This document shows positions 33,746 through 45,518 of a DNA stretch of 49,990 nucleotides, piece after piece. A program made the translations under genes and the position numbers. The notes beneath the pieces are model-generated. The model had not been told where the DNA came from and made no database searches. It saw only the letters and a program-made list of their open reading frames with translations. Source of the stretch: Gymnopilus junonius (Eukaryota; Basidiomycota; Agaricomycetes; Agaricales; Galerinaceae); contig JADNYJ010000252.1 of NCBI GenBank assembly GCA_015501075.1, positions 1-49,990 on the forward strand, read 5' to 3'. Position 1 is the stretch's first letter. Each line of letters begins with the position of its first letter.

Positions 33746-35031
33746 ATGCCCGTCGACATCCCATTGGAGGTCATGGAGCTCATAGTTGACGAGGTGGCAT
33801 TGCGGAACGACAAGGAGACGCTCAGAAACGTTGCTCTATCCTCTCGCCACTTCGTCGACCGTTGCCAGCAGAAGCTCTTCCACACAATCGACCTAGGGGA
33901 CAGATGCATCTCTGGAGAGGAATACTATCGCCGTTTCTTCTACATCATATACCGACAGCCACTGCTACGCCCATATGTGCGGGACCTTCGCCTCGTGGAT
34001 ACCTACGTGTGGGATAAGAATGAGGACGCGGCGTGGATAGCGACGGAGGACAGCATTTGCGATCTGTTAGATATCCTTCCCAATATTCAGGCATTTTCAT
34101 TGACGTTCAATATCGGCCAGCCGTCCTGGACCTCTTTCACTCCTCATTTGCGACACTCGTTCATGCAGGTCGCCCAGCGTCCTCGCCTTCTTTCGTATTC
34201 CCTCAAACAGATTCGCGACTTCCCACCGACGCTCCTGGTCGCTCTAGCTACGATTAAAAGCCTGGAACTTCATGATATCAAGGTCCAGAATCTGCACCTG
34301 ACGTCTTCGCTCGGCATTATCCTCAATTTACCTTCTATCCCTACGCCAAAATTAGAGTCGCTGGTGCTGAAGGCGGCATCGAAGAACACGGTCCATGCGT
34401 TGCGTACCCTGCTTTCAGCGTACTCCGGTTCGACGCTGAGAACGTTGAAGTTGGGCTTGGTGGATGAGAAGGATCAAGAATTACTCTCGGAAATCTGGGA
34501 TCTCATGCATTGGGCTTCGAAGACATTAGCTCATCTGGAGTGGAGACCAGGAATTCGGCCTAAAATACCCGCTATGCGTAAGTCATGCTCAATGCTCGAT
34601 TTTGTTCCATGATCTTCTGCTAATCTTTACTTGCGTCGTCCCCAGGCCCTCCTCCGCCCATCAACCTCAGCATTTTCCCTCGTCTCAGCTCCCTTCACTT
34701 CCTGGTGAATTTTCATTCAGAGAGCCAACCCGTATTCTCTGCGCTCCTTGACCTCCTGTCCGAGGTATCTTCGGGATATCACTTCCAAGAACTCGTAATC
34801 GAGTGCATGTTCCTGAAAACTGTAGAGCTTGTGGCGTGCAGCAGTGACTGGTCTGCATTGGACACGAAGCTGATGAAATCAGAGTTCTCCGGATTGAAGG
34901 CGGTGGTGTTTTGTGCGCGTCTTAGGTCGGCCCAATTTCTGAAGGACTCGGCCAAGACCATTCTGATGGAACAATTGCCGTTGGTTCGTTCTCGTGGGGC
35001 TGTGATTGCATTTGATTGGGACTTTTCGTAA
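33746..35031 (+). CDS. F-box-type protein with LRR-like C-terminal part (second copy)
   Basis: Two exons, 33746-34577 and 34646-35031, with a 68-nt intron, encode 405 residues. The N-terminus MPVDIPLEVMELIVDEVA with VALSSRHFVDRCQQKLFHTI is an F-box-like helix set. The body has repeated Leu-rich segments, and the C-terminus runs RSRGAVIAFDWDFS. It aligns along its length with the minus-strand gene at 9433-10809 (for example LPNIQAFSLTFN with LPRLEGFSLTFN, and LVIECMFLK with ITLECYFLR), and the main intron is at the same site. Unlike that gene, its frame is clean. Likely a substrate receptor for an SCF ubiquitin ligase; the target is unknown. Confidence 0.85.
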
Positions 35032-35741
35032 TGCCGCTAGTGCGTGCCTATAGACTTCCATATTTCGTCTTTCTTCTGTTTATCTCTTTCCCTCTTATAG
35101 ACGTTGTTTTGTCATATCATCATTCACCCGGATCTCATATCATCGCCTTATAGACGCTTGCTCGCATTATCGTTCATGTAATCGTTGTTTCCATTCTAAC
35201 ATCACGCGGTGTATACTATTACTAGGCAATTGCGCTTTTGGCGAAGCCATTCCTGGACACGATGGCATTATGGAACGGTTCTTCCTTTCCTATTGGAGTT
35301 CTCGTTCTCTTTTGAGTTTCTTTCCTTTATTGGACCATTGGCCTCATATGGGTCGAGACCGGGCTTACGATCTTTTGTTTTGCTCTTGTACAGTCTAATT
35401 GACATTGCAATTGGTAAGACTCTCCATTTTCTGAAAGTTGCCCACACTCCCTCTTTCGAGCAACTTCAAGAAATTGAGGCGTATATTCACAGGTACCTGA
35501 ACACGATACTTGATTGCCGGTAATCGAATAAACAGGCGTTCTTTCCCCTTCGACACCAACTTGGTGTGCGCCAGTAAAAGGTCTCCTTGGGTCGTCCGAT
35601 GATTGTCCTCCTTTTGAAAGCACTGATACAGTAATATGGAATGCAAACTGATGACTCCTGCATTGGAACATCCTTTTCTTGTTTCCTTATTCTCTTATGC
35701 TTGAGGAAGACGAAGCGGCGCACCTTCGCTTTCACGAAACA
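35032..35741. other. Intergenic region
   Basis: No supported gene; 3' region of the F-box gene and promoter of the next. Confidence 0.45.
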
Positions 35742-35750
35742 TATATAAAG
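35742..35750 (+). promoter_or_regulatory. TATA box of the orphan gene at 35.8 kb
   Basis: TATATAAAG lies 40 bases before the ATG at 35782, implying a very short leader. Confidence 0.55.
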
Positions 35751-35781
35751 GCGTTCTTCTTGGTGATGAACCCTCAGCAAC

Positions 35782-37168
35782 ATGTCTTTTCCTATTGTAG
35801 CATCTCCTTCCGCTGAAAAGTGAGTAAAACTCCGGGCTCCCTAATACGCGTTTACGCTGTACCCTAATCCTTTTTGTAGCGAACAAATGTTACTCGATCC
35901 CTCTGCACTACGTAATTCAGGCCTCTTCTCACTTGAAGCGGACGTCGGTAGTGGTGGATTTTCAGGATTGTTTCGTGAGAAAGGCTCTTCAACGAGAAGG
36001 TACACCTTCCGTTACAAGTTCGAAGCATTTCCAGAACGCAATTGGGATCGCGAAGGAATTGTATTTGGCCTCAGTAAGAGCAATGGCGCACATGAGCCGC
36101 CAGTTGGTTATATTTTTATATCTACTCAATTCTCCAAGGTCAAGGTTGATGTTAGGACGAACAGCGTTAAACACAAACTGTATTCTGGGACTTTTTCAGG
36201 TTCTAAAGACCTGAAGGTCAACGTCTTACACACGGACATACAGAGCTCCGTGAAGATGCACGATCGCAATCTAACATGGACATTCAACGGCACAGGCCAC
36301 ACGCTACAGGTCGAGGTTCCCGTTGCTTGCGTGTTCGGAAGTGAGCAATGCTTCAAGATCGAAGATGACGGACTTGCAAAATTAGATTCCGAAGAAAAAA
36401 AGGACAATATCATCATTGAAGCTGCGCTATTGACACTCCTCAGCTCTTTAGCACAGGATTGGACCATTCACTTGCCTGAATCCCTGAGAGCACACCATAA
36501 AGTTAAGGGGTGGATTGGACACATAAAAATGAATGAAACCCGAGCAGATGATTTCCATTTACCCGTACTTGCTGTAACCAAAGGCACAGAAAAGATGACA
36601 GGCGGAAACCCAATTTACGATGTCATAGAGACCTGTGACTATTACAAAGTTTGTCGAGAAGGAACTACTGAGTCATTTGCCAATATCCAAGTGGTGTATG
36701 ATGACCTGCGGTGTCTTTATACCGATTGTCAGCCACCTCTTGAATTCTCGATTCCGAGAGGGATGTCACATAATGATCTGTTGAGTCTTTCCACATTTTT
36801 TAATGCCTACGCTGACGCGCATGATTGAATTGCAGCGCGAATCTTTTAAACCAGCAATCCAATGTTCTTCTCAACCAGAAATCTGAATATTCTGCTCAGT
36901 GGACCAATGCGAGAGATTTTCCCAATTCTGAAAGCGCCATCTGCTTGCATTTGTTCTTGACGATTACGGGGACGGTACGTTAAACTTATATACTTCCATT
37001 CTAAACTTAAACTTGTCGTAGGATACCGAAGAGTACATCGGTGCTCTCGTCTATGATAAGTCCCATAATCCCCAGCGTACAATTGAAGTGTTTTTTTGCT
37101 ACGACGAGAATGACAGGAAATTGGACGACCTGAAGTTGAAATTTTTTGAACCCTTTTGGGCTTCATAA
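35782..37168 (+). CDS. Orphan 407-residue protein
   Basis: Four exons, 35782-35819, 35880-36779, 36836-36974 and 37022-37168, join in phase. The second exon alone could end in a nearby stop (YADAHD at 36828), but a 56-nt intron with a GTTGAG donor and TTGCAG acceptor continues the protein through ANLLNQQSNVLLNQ, SAICLHLFLTITGT and the end KLKFFEPFWAS. The protein is soluble, rich in beta-type sequence with regular charged turns, has no signal peptide or membrane segment, and shows no motif I recognise. The TATA box and start context support the short first exon (MSFPIVASPSAEN). Function unknown. Confidence 0.75.
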
Positions 37169-37569
37169 TGTGCTATCTACATTCATTCACCTCAAAAAAT
37201 CTCCACAAACTGAAAATGGTCTCGAGAAAGAGAGTGTAAGCGAAAGGGAGGGCGCTTTGGATGCCATTGAATTAACTGTAGAAAACACTTTGAGGATTGT
37301 TCGCCCGTTAGTAGTCCGGAAAGCTAGTACAGATTGAAAATTGGCTTTAACCTGTTGGAACATAGTCAGAATAACTATGTATATTACTACGTTTAAATTT
37401 TCTCTTACCCCTGAACTCACAAGGGAACGCAAGGGTGATTATAGTTGCCTAAAATTCGGTGCAGGAGGGTCAGATTTCAGAGATTACAGTCATGCCATAA
37501 AGAAAAGAAATTAACTACATCTGGAAGTGAGGAGGCACAAGTACGATCGAAATTGGTAAGAGAGTAAAT

Positions 37570-37940
37570 ATGTGTACAGAAGTTCGCCTGTCATCATCCA
37601 GCACAGGAAACACCGAAAGTTTACTTCTTCAAAAAAATTCCAGATGCTTTTGGTCTCTCTTCCAAAATGCTCGAAGAGGCATGTTTCAATCGTGAAATGG
37701 ATACTTTGTTGCCCACTCGTCTCCAGCTTTTGTTCAGTGCAGGTTCGCGCAAGGTTCATGCTGAGGAGGCTCAGGCTTTCGGCGATGAATACTATTTCCC
37801 ACGGGGTACGATCATCGTGATCAACAACCTCCCATGGACACCCCATTTTTTCAGTGATTCCGACATGCTCCAAAAGAAGAACACATCGATACTGCCACGA
37901 GCTCTTCAAATACAATTAACTCGTCAAGATATGTGCTGAT
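37570..37940 (+). pseudogene. Possible cytochrome P450 relic
   Basis: A frame from about 37,640 to 37,939 includes DEYYFPRGTIIVINNLPW. This fits the conserved P450 segment Y-[IF]-P-[KR]-G-T-x-[VI]-x-x-N that follows the K helix. The heme-binding Cys region and the ExxR motif are not seen, and no splice sites lead to a complete gene. If the match is real it is a short decayed fragment; it could also be chance. Confidence 0.3.
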
Positions 37941-38240
37941 GCAGTTCTGTTGATGACGGATGATTGTACATGTCGGAGACATTGTGGAGACCATTGACAT
38001 ACAAATATCATATCACTGACAGGCTGGCTTTTATTTAGCTCACCGCCATTGGATACACTTCAATGACCAATGATGGCGACCAAATTTCGGGATCTTCTGC
38101 CAGCACATCATTTCGAGGGTAGGCGTCAACCCTGACGTCGATATGAATGGATCCGAACTAAGTCTAGATTGCCGTAAACACGTTGTTCTTGACATAACGC
38201 ACCTTCTTTTTATCCACCACCTCGTACCACCTCCTCTGTC

Positions 38241-41200
38241 ATGGCGAGACCTCCCTCCACATATGGGGACGAAAAAGTGGATGGCTCACGCCGCAGAAGC
38301 TCCTTTGCTCGCGAGGAGTCCTCTATCAAACAAGAAGATGCAGATGTCGCAGTAGCTAGCGTAGACGAAGAGAAGGGCGCATTGGGGACTGAGGCAACGG
38401 CCCCCGTAGCAGAGCCCAAGCCTATATCTCTCTTTCAGCTCTTTCGGTGAGTCTAAAAATCGTGATATCGCAGAGCCGTATTAACCGTGTGTGCAGTTAT
38501 TCCACCAGATTTGAACTGTTCCTCAACTTCATCGGTATTTTGGCCGCCGCAGTTGCGGGCGCTGCTCAGGTTGAGCCTCGTTGCCTGTTTGCCTGCAGTT
38601 TTAGTAACTAAATTTTGTCCTTTTCAGCCTCTCATGACACTGCTCTTCGGCAACCTCACTCAGGATTTTGTCACGTTCAGTCAAACTCTTGCTGCTGGCT
38701 CAGATGACATCTCGACTGCGGCAGCCAACTTCCGCCACGCATCTGCCAAAACGCAACTTATCTGGTTTACATCGGTAAGTCGCTTTAAGCTTTTAACACC
38801 TGCGAATCTTGTTGACAATCGTTTTTCAGGTATCGGCATCTTCGTGTGTACCTACGCCTACATGTTCATCTGGGTATATACCAGCGAAGTGAACGCTAAG
38901 AGAATCCGTGAACGTTATCTGCAATCCATTTTACGGCAAGACATCGCGTTCTTTGATAATGTTGGTGCTGGTGAAGTGGCAACTAGGATTCAAACGGACA
39001 CGCGTACGTTATCGTTATCTTTCTCTCCGTAGTATTACTGAGCCGGACGTATCATAGATCTGGTCCAACAGGGAATGTCGGAGAAGATTGCACTCGTTGT
39101 TAACTTCCTTGGGGCCTTTTTCTGTGGCTTCATTTTGGCATACGTCCGTTGTTGGCGGCTCGCCCTGGCGATGACGTCCATCTTCCCATGTATCGCCATG
39201 TTTGGAATGATTATGAACAAGTTCGTGGTGGCATACAAACAGTAGGTTATCATGGCACCGGGGAGAATCCGTTCTGAATCCTTACCTCAGGTTGTCGTTG
39301 AAGCACACTGCCGAAGCTGGAAGTCTTGCAGAGGAAGTTATTTCGACTGTCAGAACTGCTCAAGCATTCGGGACACAGAAAGCACTAGCCGCCCTCTATG
39401 ATGACTACATTGAGAAGTCCCTGAAAGTTGAAATGAAGGCTGCCTTTGCCTCCGGTATCGGACTGGGTTCGCTCTTTTTCGTCGTTTATTCGGCTTATGC
39501 TCTTGGTGAGTTTCCAATAGACTTCTTCGTGGATGCTTCTGACTAGCAGGCGTTCCACAAGCCTTCAGCTTTGGTACCACTCTCATTAACAGCGGCAACG
39601 GTTAGTCCATTCATTCTGTATGTTGAGGCTTAGTTTGACATTATTCCGGTAGCAAACGCTGGACAGGTCATTAATGTCTTCTTCGCGATCTTGATTGGAT
39701 CTTTTTCTCTTGCTTTACTTGCTCCTGAAGCACAAGGTATGCGACTTCAAGCTATATGTATTACCCAATCCTAACTTATTTTCAAATTGCAAGCCATCAC
39801 CACCGGCCTCAGTGCAGCAGCGAAGCTATATGACACCATTGATAGAGTTCCTCCCATCGACTCCGCTAATCCTGGAGGCCTCAAGCCCGAGAACATCGCT
39901 GGCGAAATCGTCTTGGAGAACGTCAAATTCAGCTACCCATCTCGCCCAACCGTCGAAGTCGTGAAAGATCTATCCATCAGCTTCCGCGCTGGCAAAACTG
40001 CTGCGCTGGTGGGTGCTTCTGGATCAGGGAAATCCACCGTCATCTCCCTCGTTGAACGCTTCTACGATCCCACCGCTGGCTCCGTCAAGCTAGATGGATA
40101 TGACCTGAAGGACCTGAACGTCAAGTGGCTCCGATCACAGATCGGGCTTGTTTCTCAGGAACCTACACTCTTCGCCACCACTGTGAAAGAGAACGTTGCC
40201 CATGGTCTCATTGGCACCCGGTATGAGAATGCCTCGCAGGAGGAGAAGGAGGTCCTCATCAAAGAGGCTTGCATCAAGGCAAATGCGGATGGGTTCATCA
40301 TGCAGCTTCCTCTTGGTTATGACACCCTAGTCGGCGAGCGTGGTCTGCTTCTTTCCGGGGGCCAGAAGCAACGGGTTGCCATTGCAAGAGCCATTGTTTC
40401 CGACCCACGAATCTTACTATTGGACGAGGCTACCAGCGCTCTTGACACTCAGTCTGAAGGTGTTGTCCAGGACGCTTTAGACAAGGCATCGGCAGGTATG
40501 AGACACCCTTTATGGTCTCAGGAACGCTGTTGATTTTCATTACAGGCCGAACCACAATTACAATTGCTCATCGCCTGTCAACTATCAAGGATGCTGACGT
40601 AATTTATGTCATGGGTGGTGGAGTTGTGCTCGAGCATGGAACACATCAGGATCTCCTTCAGAAAGGCGGTGCTTATGCTCGACTGGTCGATGCTCAAAGG
40701 CTCCGTGAGAGCCAAGGAACAGATATGAATGCCACCAGCGAGGATCTCAAAGAGGACATCAAAGAACAACTTGCTCGCGAAGTCGTTCCTCTTGATCGTA
40801 AATCTACCAACCACTCTCTAGCTAGCGAGATTCTGCGACAAAAGAGGTCTGCGGCAGAAGAATCCACAAGAAAAGAGGACGATTATAGTATATTATATCT
40901 CTTCCGACGTATGCTACCAATGGTCCGCAATCAATGGCGCAACTACTTTTTAGGTACTATATTCTCAATTGGTAAGTATTTTTCCTACATCATTTTTGTC
41001 GATACTCACGTTTGTTTTCTCAGCCACTGGTATGATATATCCAGCTTTTGGTATTGTCTTCGCGAAAGGGATAGATGGATTCTCTCTGCTTGAGAAAGCT
41101 GAACGCCGAAAGGCGGGTGATAGGAATGCATTGTGGTACGTGGCCTCTAGTTTTGCTCAATATCTTGACTCGTTAAGACTGCTATTGCAGGTTGTTCATC

Positions 41201-43400
41201 ATCGCTATCATCGCGACGCTATCCCTAGGACTACAGAACTATGTTTTTTCTTCCGCCGCCGCTCATTTGAGTTCTCGTCTACGACATTTGGCATTTAAAT
41301 CCATGCTTCGCCAAGACAGTATGTTATCCTTCCCCTGTTGATGAACACGAAATCTGACCGACATTGATTGTCATTCAGTTGTTTTCTTTGATAAGGAAGA
41401 GAATAGTGTATGCCTCTCGTTCAACCATCCCTTTTTTCCACTAATGATTTCTTTTGTTGTATGCAGACCGGTTCTCTGGTGGCCAAGTTGAGCGACAACC
41501 CGCAGAAATTTGAAGGTCTGGCGGGCGTTACATTAGGCGCTATAATACAAGGCATTTCTACTGTCATTACTGGGTCCATCTTAGGCCTCATCTTTGTCTG
41601 GAGGATTGGACTTGTCGGCATGGGTACGTTCGCTATATTTATCATTATACCACTATTTGCTGATGCTCCAATGAACAGCATGTATGCCTCTCCTTATTTC
41701 CATTGGTTATATCCGTCTGGTAATTATAGTTGGTCACTCCTTGCCTTTGCCGCGGTCTCATTATCGCTTTAGCGTGTTGTTGTTTTGAAAGACCAAACGA
41801 ACAAGAAAGCTCATGAAGACTCAGCTCAGCTAGCTTGCGAGGCTGCTGGATCTATCCGCACAGTTGCTGCATTGACGCGGGAAGATGACTGTATCAGGAT
41901 CTACAGCCAGAGCTTAGAGGAGCCGCTGCGGAACTCGAATAGGACGGCGATTTGGAGTAACATGTTATATGCCTTCTCGCAGTCGCTCTCATTCTTTGTC
42001 ATCGCATTGGTCTTTTGGTATGGCGCCATCCTGGTTTCTAATCGTAAAGCTTCTACATTTGGATTCTTCATTGGCCTTATCGTATGTGCCTGCTGTTATT
42101 TTCTTCTGATTCATCTGCTCACGATATGTTCTCTCAGAGCACTACATTTGGCGCAGTTCAAGCCGGAAACGCTTTTCAGTTTGTTCCTGACATATCTTCC
42201 GCTAAGGGAGCCGGTTCAGATATCATCAAGCTTCTAGACTCGACGCCTGAGATCGATGCTGAATCCAGCGAGGGCAAGGTTATCAGCGAAGGCAAAATTG
42301 AGGGGCACATACGCTTTGAGAATGTTCATTTCCGATATCCCACTCGGTCTGGTGTTAGGGTATTACGTGACCTTTCTTTCGAGGTTGAACCAGGTACCTA
42401 TGTCGCTTTGGTCGGGGCTAGCGGTTCTGGAAAGAGTACTACGTAAGTGGCTTTTTGGTGGCCTTATCGTCCGACTGTTGATATTGATGAGACTTTGATT
42501 GCCTTCGTAGCATTCAACTCGTTGAACGCTTTTATGACCCCCTGGCGGGAAATATCTATGTGAGTAGTTGCCGTCTTTCTAAGGTGTTTGATCAATTCTG
42601 AAAACTATCTCCAGCTTGATGGCGAAAATATAACAGAGCTGAACGTCCAGGAATACCGTAAGCATCTAGCCTTGGTTTCCCAAGAGCCCACTCTATATGC
42701 CGGCACGATTCGTTTCAACATCCTTCTTGGCGCCACCAAACCTCATTCGGAAATCACGCAAAAGGAGATTGAGAGTGCGTGCCGAGACGCCAATATCCTG
42801 GATTTTATTCAGAGTCTTCCTCAGTGAGTACTTTGACGAGTCACTTAAGTATGGATGATGATTTAGTTGACCGCTTTAGGGGCTTTGACACTGAGGTTGG
42901 TGGTAAAGGATCCCAGTTATCTGGCGGGCAGAAACGTAAGGGTCATATTATCTTGTGCAGTCAATTAACGGGGTGTAACAATTGGCCCGTAGAACGTATC
43001 GCTATTGCACGAGCATTACTCCGAAATCCCAAAGTTCTCCTGTTGGATGAGGTTTGTCTCTTCGTTCCATGCCCCGCTGCGCCGTCTGATTTTATGTCTC
43101 ACCGCAGGCGACCTCTGCACTGGATTCTAATTCCGAGAAGGTAGTTCAGGAAGCACTTGACCAAGCCGCCAAGGGAAGGACGACAATTGCCATTGCGCAT
43201 CGTTTGTCGACTATTCAGAACGCTGATAGAATGCACGTGTTTCATTTTCTGTTCATCTGATGGCTTACTGATGTGCATTCCTTTTCAGCTACTTCATGAA
43301 GGATGGGCGTGTAAGTGAGTCGGGAACGCATGACCAACTGTTGCAGTTGCGCGGTGGATACTATGAATATGTGCAATTGCAAGCCCTGAGCAAGAACTAA
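38241..43400 (+). CDS. ABCB-type (MDR/P-glycoprotein) full transporter
   Basis: About 23 exons from 38241 ([15 protein letters not shown]) to the stop at 43398-43400 join into a full transporter of roughly 1,300 residues with two transmembrane halves and two nucleotide-binding domains. Domain 1 has Walker [10 protein letters not shown] (near 40,010), signature LSGGQKQR, Walker [13 protein letters not shown] and IAHRLST. Domain 2 has Walker [10 protein letters not shown] (42,417-42,442), signature LSGGQKQR (rebuilt across an intron near 42,934-42,991), [11 protein letters not shown] (across the intron at about 43,052) and IAHRLST. Both ATP sites look intact. The N-terminal about 70 residues are polar and cytosolic. 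Such plasma-membrane pumps export hydrophobic drugs, toxins or lipopeptides in fungi; the substrate here is unknown. Many introns interrupt the second half, including very short exons such as [10 protein letters not shown]. Confidence 0.93.
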
Positions 43401-44094
43401 CCTGTAGATAACGCTCGCCTTACACTCTTTACTATATGGTTTAACTTATAGAGTATACTCACTACCCTCGTTTTTATTTAATGCTCTATAGAATTTCAAT
43501 TTTATCTTTTAAAGTGAAGTGCATCATTACCGACAAGGGTGTGAGATCGTTTGTGTTGCGTTGCAGCATCGAAAAAAGACAGTTATCGACCGTGGTTAGT
43601 TGCAGGTTACCCTTTTCATAATGTGAAGTATTATTCCCGTTGAATGTCGACCATGAGCATGGGTCAGTAAATGAGATCTCCCACTCGGAACGGCTCACCG
43701 AATGCATGGAAGCGCCTTAGATAAGGTAACAATGGCGCGCAACAATGGCCATTAATTACCCTCCGGAGATATCATTAACCTCGCAACGAACAACTTCGGT
43801 CGCCCTCCGCCTCTAGAATCCTCTCAGGCTCGACAGATAAAATTACAGGCTTCAATTAACCGACGGCAAACGACCCCATGGAGCGGATTCCGACCATTCA
43901 TCAACATTAACGATTTCCGATACTATTTCCCGAGCAAATTTCCTTGGTTTATAACTCAAAATTTCTTTAGATCTCTTTTTCCTCGCTTGTTTAGCGCTGA
44001 TAAAATTTTATCCCTCTCCATTAAGCTTGTGGAATATGACCTGGCCATGTGCTCAGTCATATCTAGTTGGTTCTGTAAAATTTTGCCTTGCTTA
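43401..44094. other. Intergenic region
   Basis: No supported gene; AT-rich spacer that ends in the dispersed promoter-like repeat. Confidence 0.45.
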
Positions 44095-44218
44095 TTTCAA
44101 ATTTCCTCACTTCCTCTGCAAAATTTCACTTCTCCTTAAAACTACTCGCTTAATAGCTACGGTATAAGTACTAGAATTGTGTACTGTAGTTTTCTAGTTG
44201 AATACCATCCCATCCCTC
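44095..44218 (+). repeat. Dispersed promoter-like repeat, copy 2
   Basis: It matches 6390-6512 by eye: TTATTTCAAATTTC, CTTCTCCTTAAA, TATAAGTACTAG, GTGTACTGTAG and CCATCCC. Here it lies about 330 bases before an F-box pseudogene and may have been its promoter. Confidence 0.5.
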
Positions 44219-44548
44219 AACTCAGAAGCAAAGAGACCGATTCATATGTAGCAAATTCTCATCTCAAGATACTCAAACTCTCTACTTTCTCACTGTTCCT
44301 GGAAGTCCCATCAATTTTATTTGACTACCAACAAATGGAGCTTGTTCCCCGAGTCCCTTTTACGACTCACACGAACTCTTATCACTTTCAAAGCATTTCG
44401 TGTAAGCCATTCCACCGATATAGAAATCACCAACCAGCCAAATAGTGTTTACCTCTGTCGGTCGAAGAATGGCCTCTTTAGTCACTTTTCCAAAGTTGCT
44501 TCAGACTGTTTACCTTTTGGCTATCAACATCCAGAACCGAGGATTACA

Positions 44549-44975
44549 ATGTATCGGAGCCATGACTCCACAATCCAACTACCAGTGGAAGTTATGTCCA
44601 ATATCTTCGAGTTGACTATCCCTCACATGCTATTCTTGTACGACCACTGTGCATATGACAACTTTCCATGATTGGACCTTCATAGAAGGGTTAACTTCGC
44701 CATTGACCATATGTGCTGTATGTCGTCGTTGGAAGCATATTGCCAAGGGAACATTCCAATTGTGGACTTTCATTTTCATCAAACTTGATTTTGCAAACAT
44801 AACATCGATTATTCAGTTTGCTAAGGAACGGATTAGTAGATCTGGAGCTTTACATGGACAATCCATATTTATGCAGGCGACCAATATGCATTTTCATGTA
44901 TGCAATCAAGTAATTAAGTATTTAAGAGGATTGCAGTGGCTTGAAATTAGGAATTTCCAAATAGTTGTTAGTTAG
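44549..44975 (+). pseudogene. F-box-type gene, frameshifted and truncated
   Basis: MYRSHDSTIQLPVEVMSNIF begins a clear F-box (LPVEVMSNIFELTIP). After YDNFP the frame stops at TGA, while the next frame continues WTFIEGLTSPLTICAVCRRW with KHIAKGTFQLW, the second half of the same domain pattern. The sequence then runs through LRR-like text to a stop at 44975, far short of a full protein. A frameshift near 44,650 plus truncation makes it a pseudogene. Confidence 0.75.
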
Positions 44976-45518
44976 GAATGTCAATTATATGGATAAGGTA
45001 CTAAGAAATTACCCACAAATGCACTTGAAAGGATGAAATCCTTCATATCATTTTAGGTGCCTCGTCTCGAGAAACGCCACGTCGCAAGCGCCAGTGCACG
45101 CTGCTGGCACACGCCAGGAAGCTCTGAGCCAAAAATAGAGCGCTCTTCCGAAGGCAGCTGACAGCTTACGTGACCAAACATCTGATCGTGTAGTCTTTTC
45201 CCAGGGGTTGATTGATGGCTCGAATAGTAAATTTCACGCCTGCAGAAGCCGCTTCTTTTCTTCCCCGACTGCTGGTTACTGCGTGTTCTCCACCCTGGTG
45301 AATGCCCATCTGACAGCGGTGCAGCTCCACTCCCCCTCCTCTTCACAGCAGACCTCCGCTCGTTGTTAATTGTCTCACTTGACAGCAGCGGATACCTCAC
45401 ATTCTTTTTCGATATTTAACCCGCAAAATCCCAATCTCTTTTTGCGGATTTCTTGTAATTCGCAATTTCATATCTGGGATCTCAACTCGATATTGAGATA
45501 GCAGTTGCTTGGTACGAC
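44976..45518. other. Probable promoter region of the Ser/Thr-rich gene
   Basis: Higher in G+C than the AT-rich DNA before it; no convincing protein. A minus-strand frame of 115 codons at 45,053-45,400 has no recognisable content. Confidence 0.4.

Noticed and set aside
36826..36828. Stop codon TGA taken as the end of the orphan gene
   Set aside because: It falls within a 56-nt intron; splicing extends the protein through two further coherent exons.
38487..39032. Single continuous open stretch as one exon of the transporter
   Set aside because: It runs through introns; the transporter sequence requires GT-AG removal at about 38,569 and 38,776.
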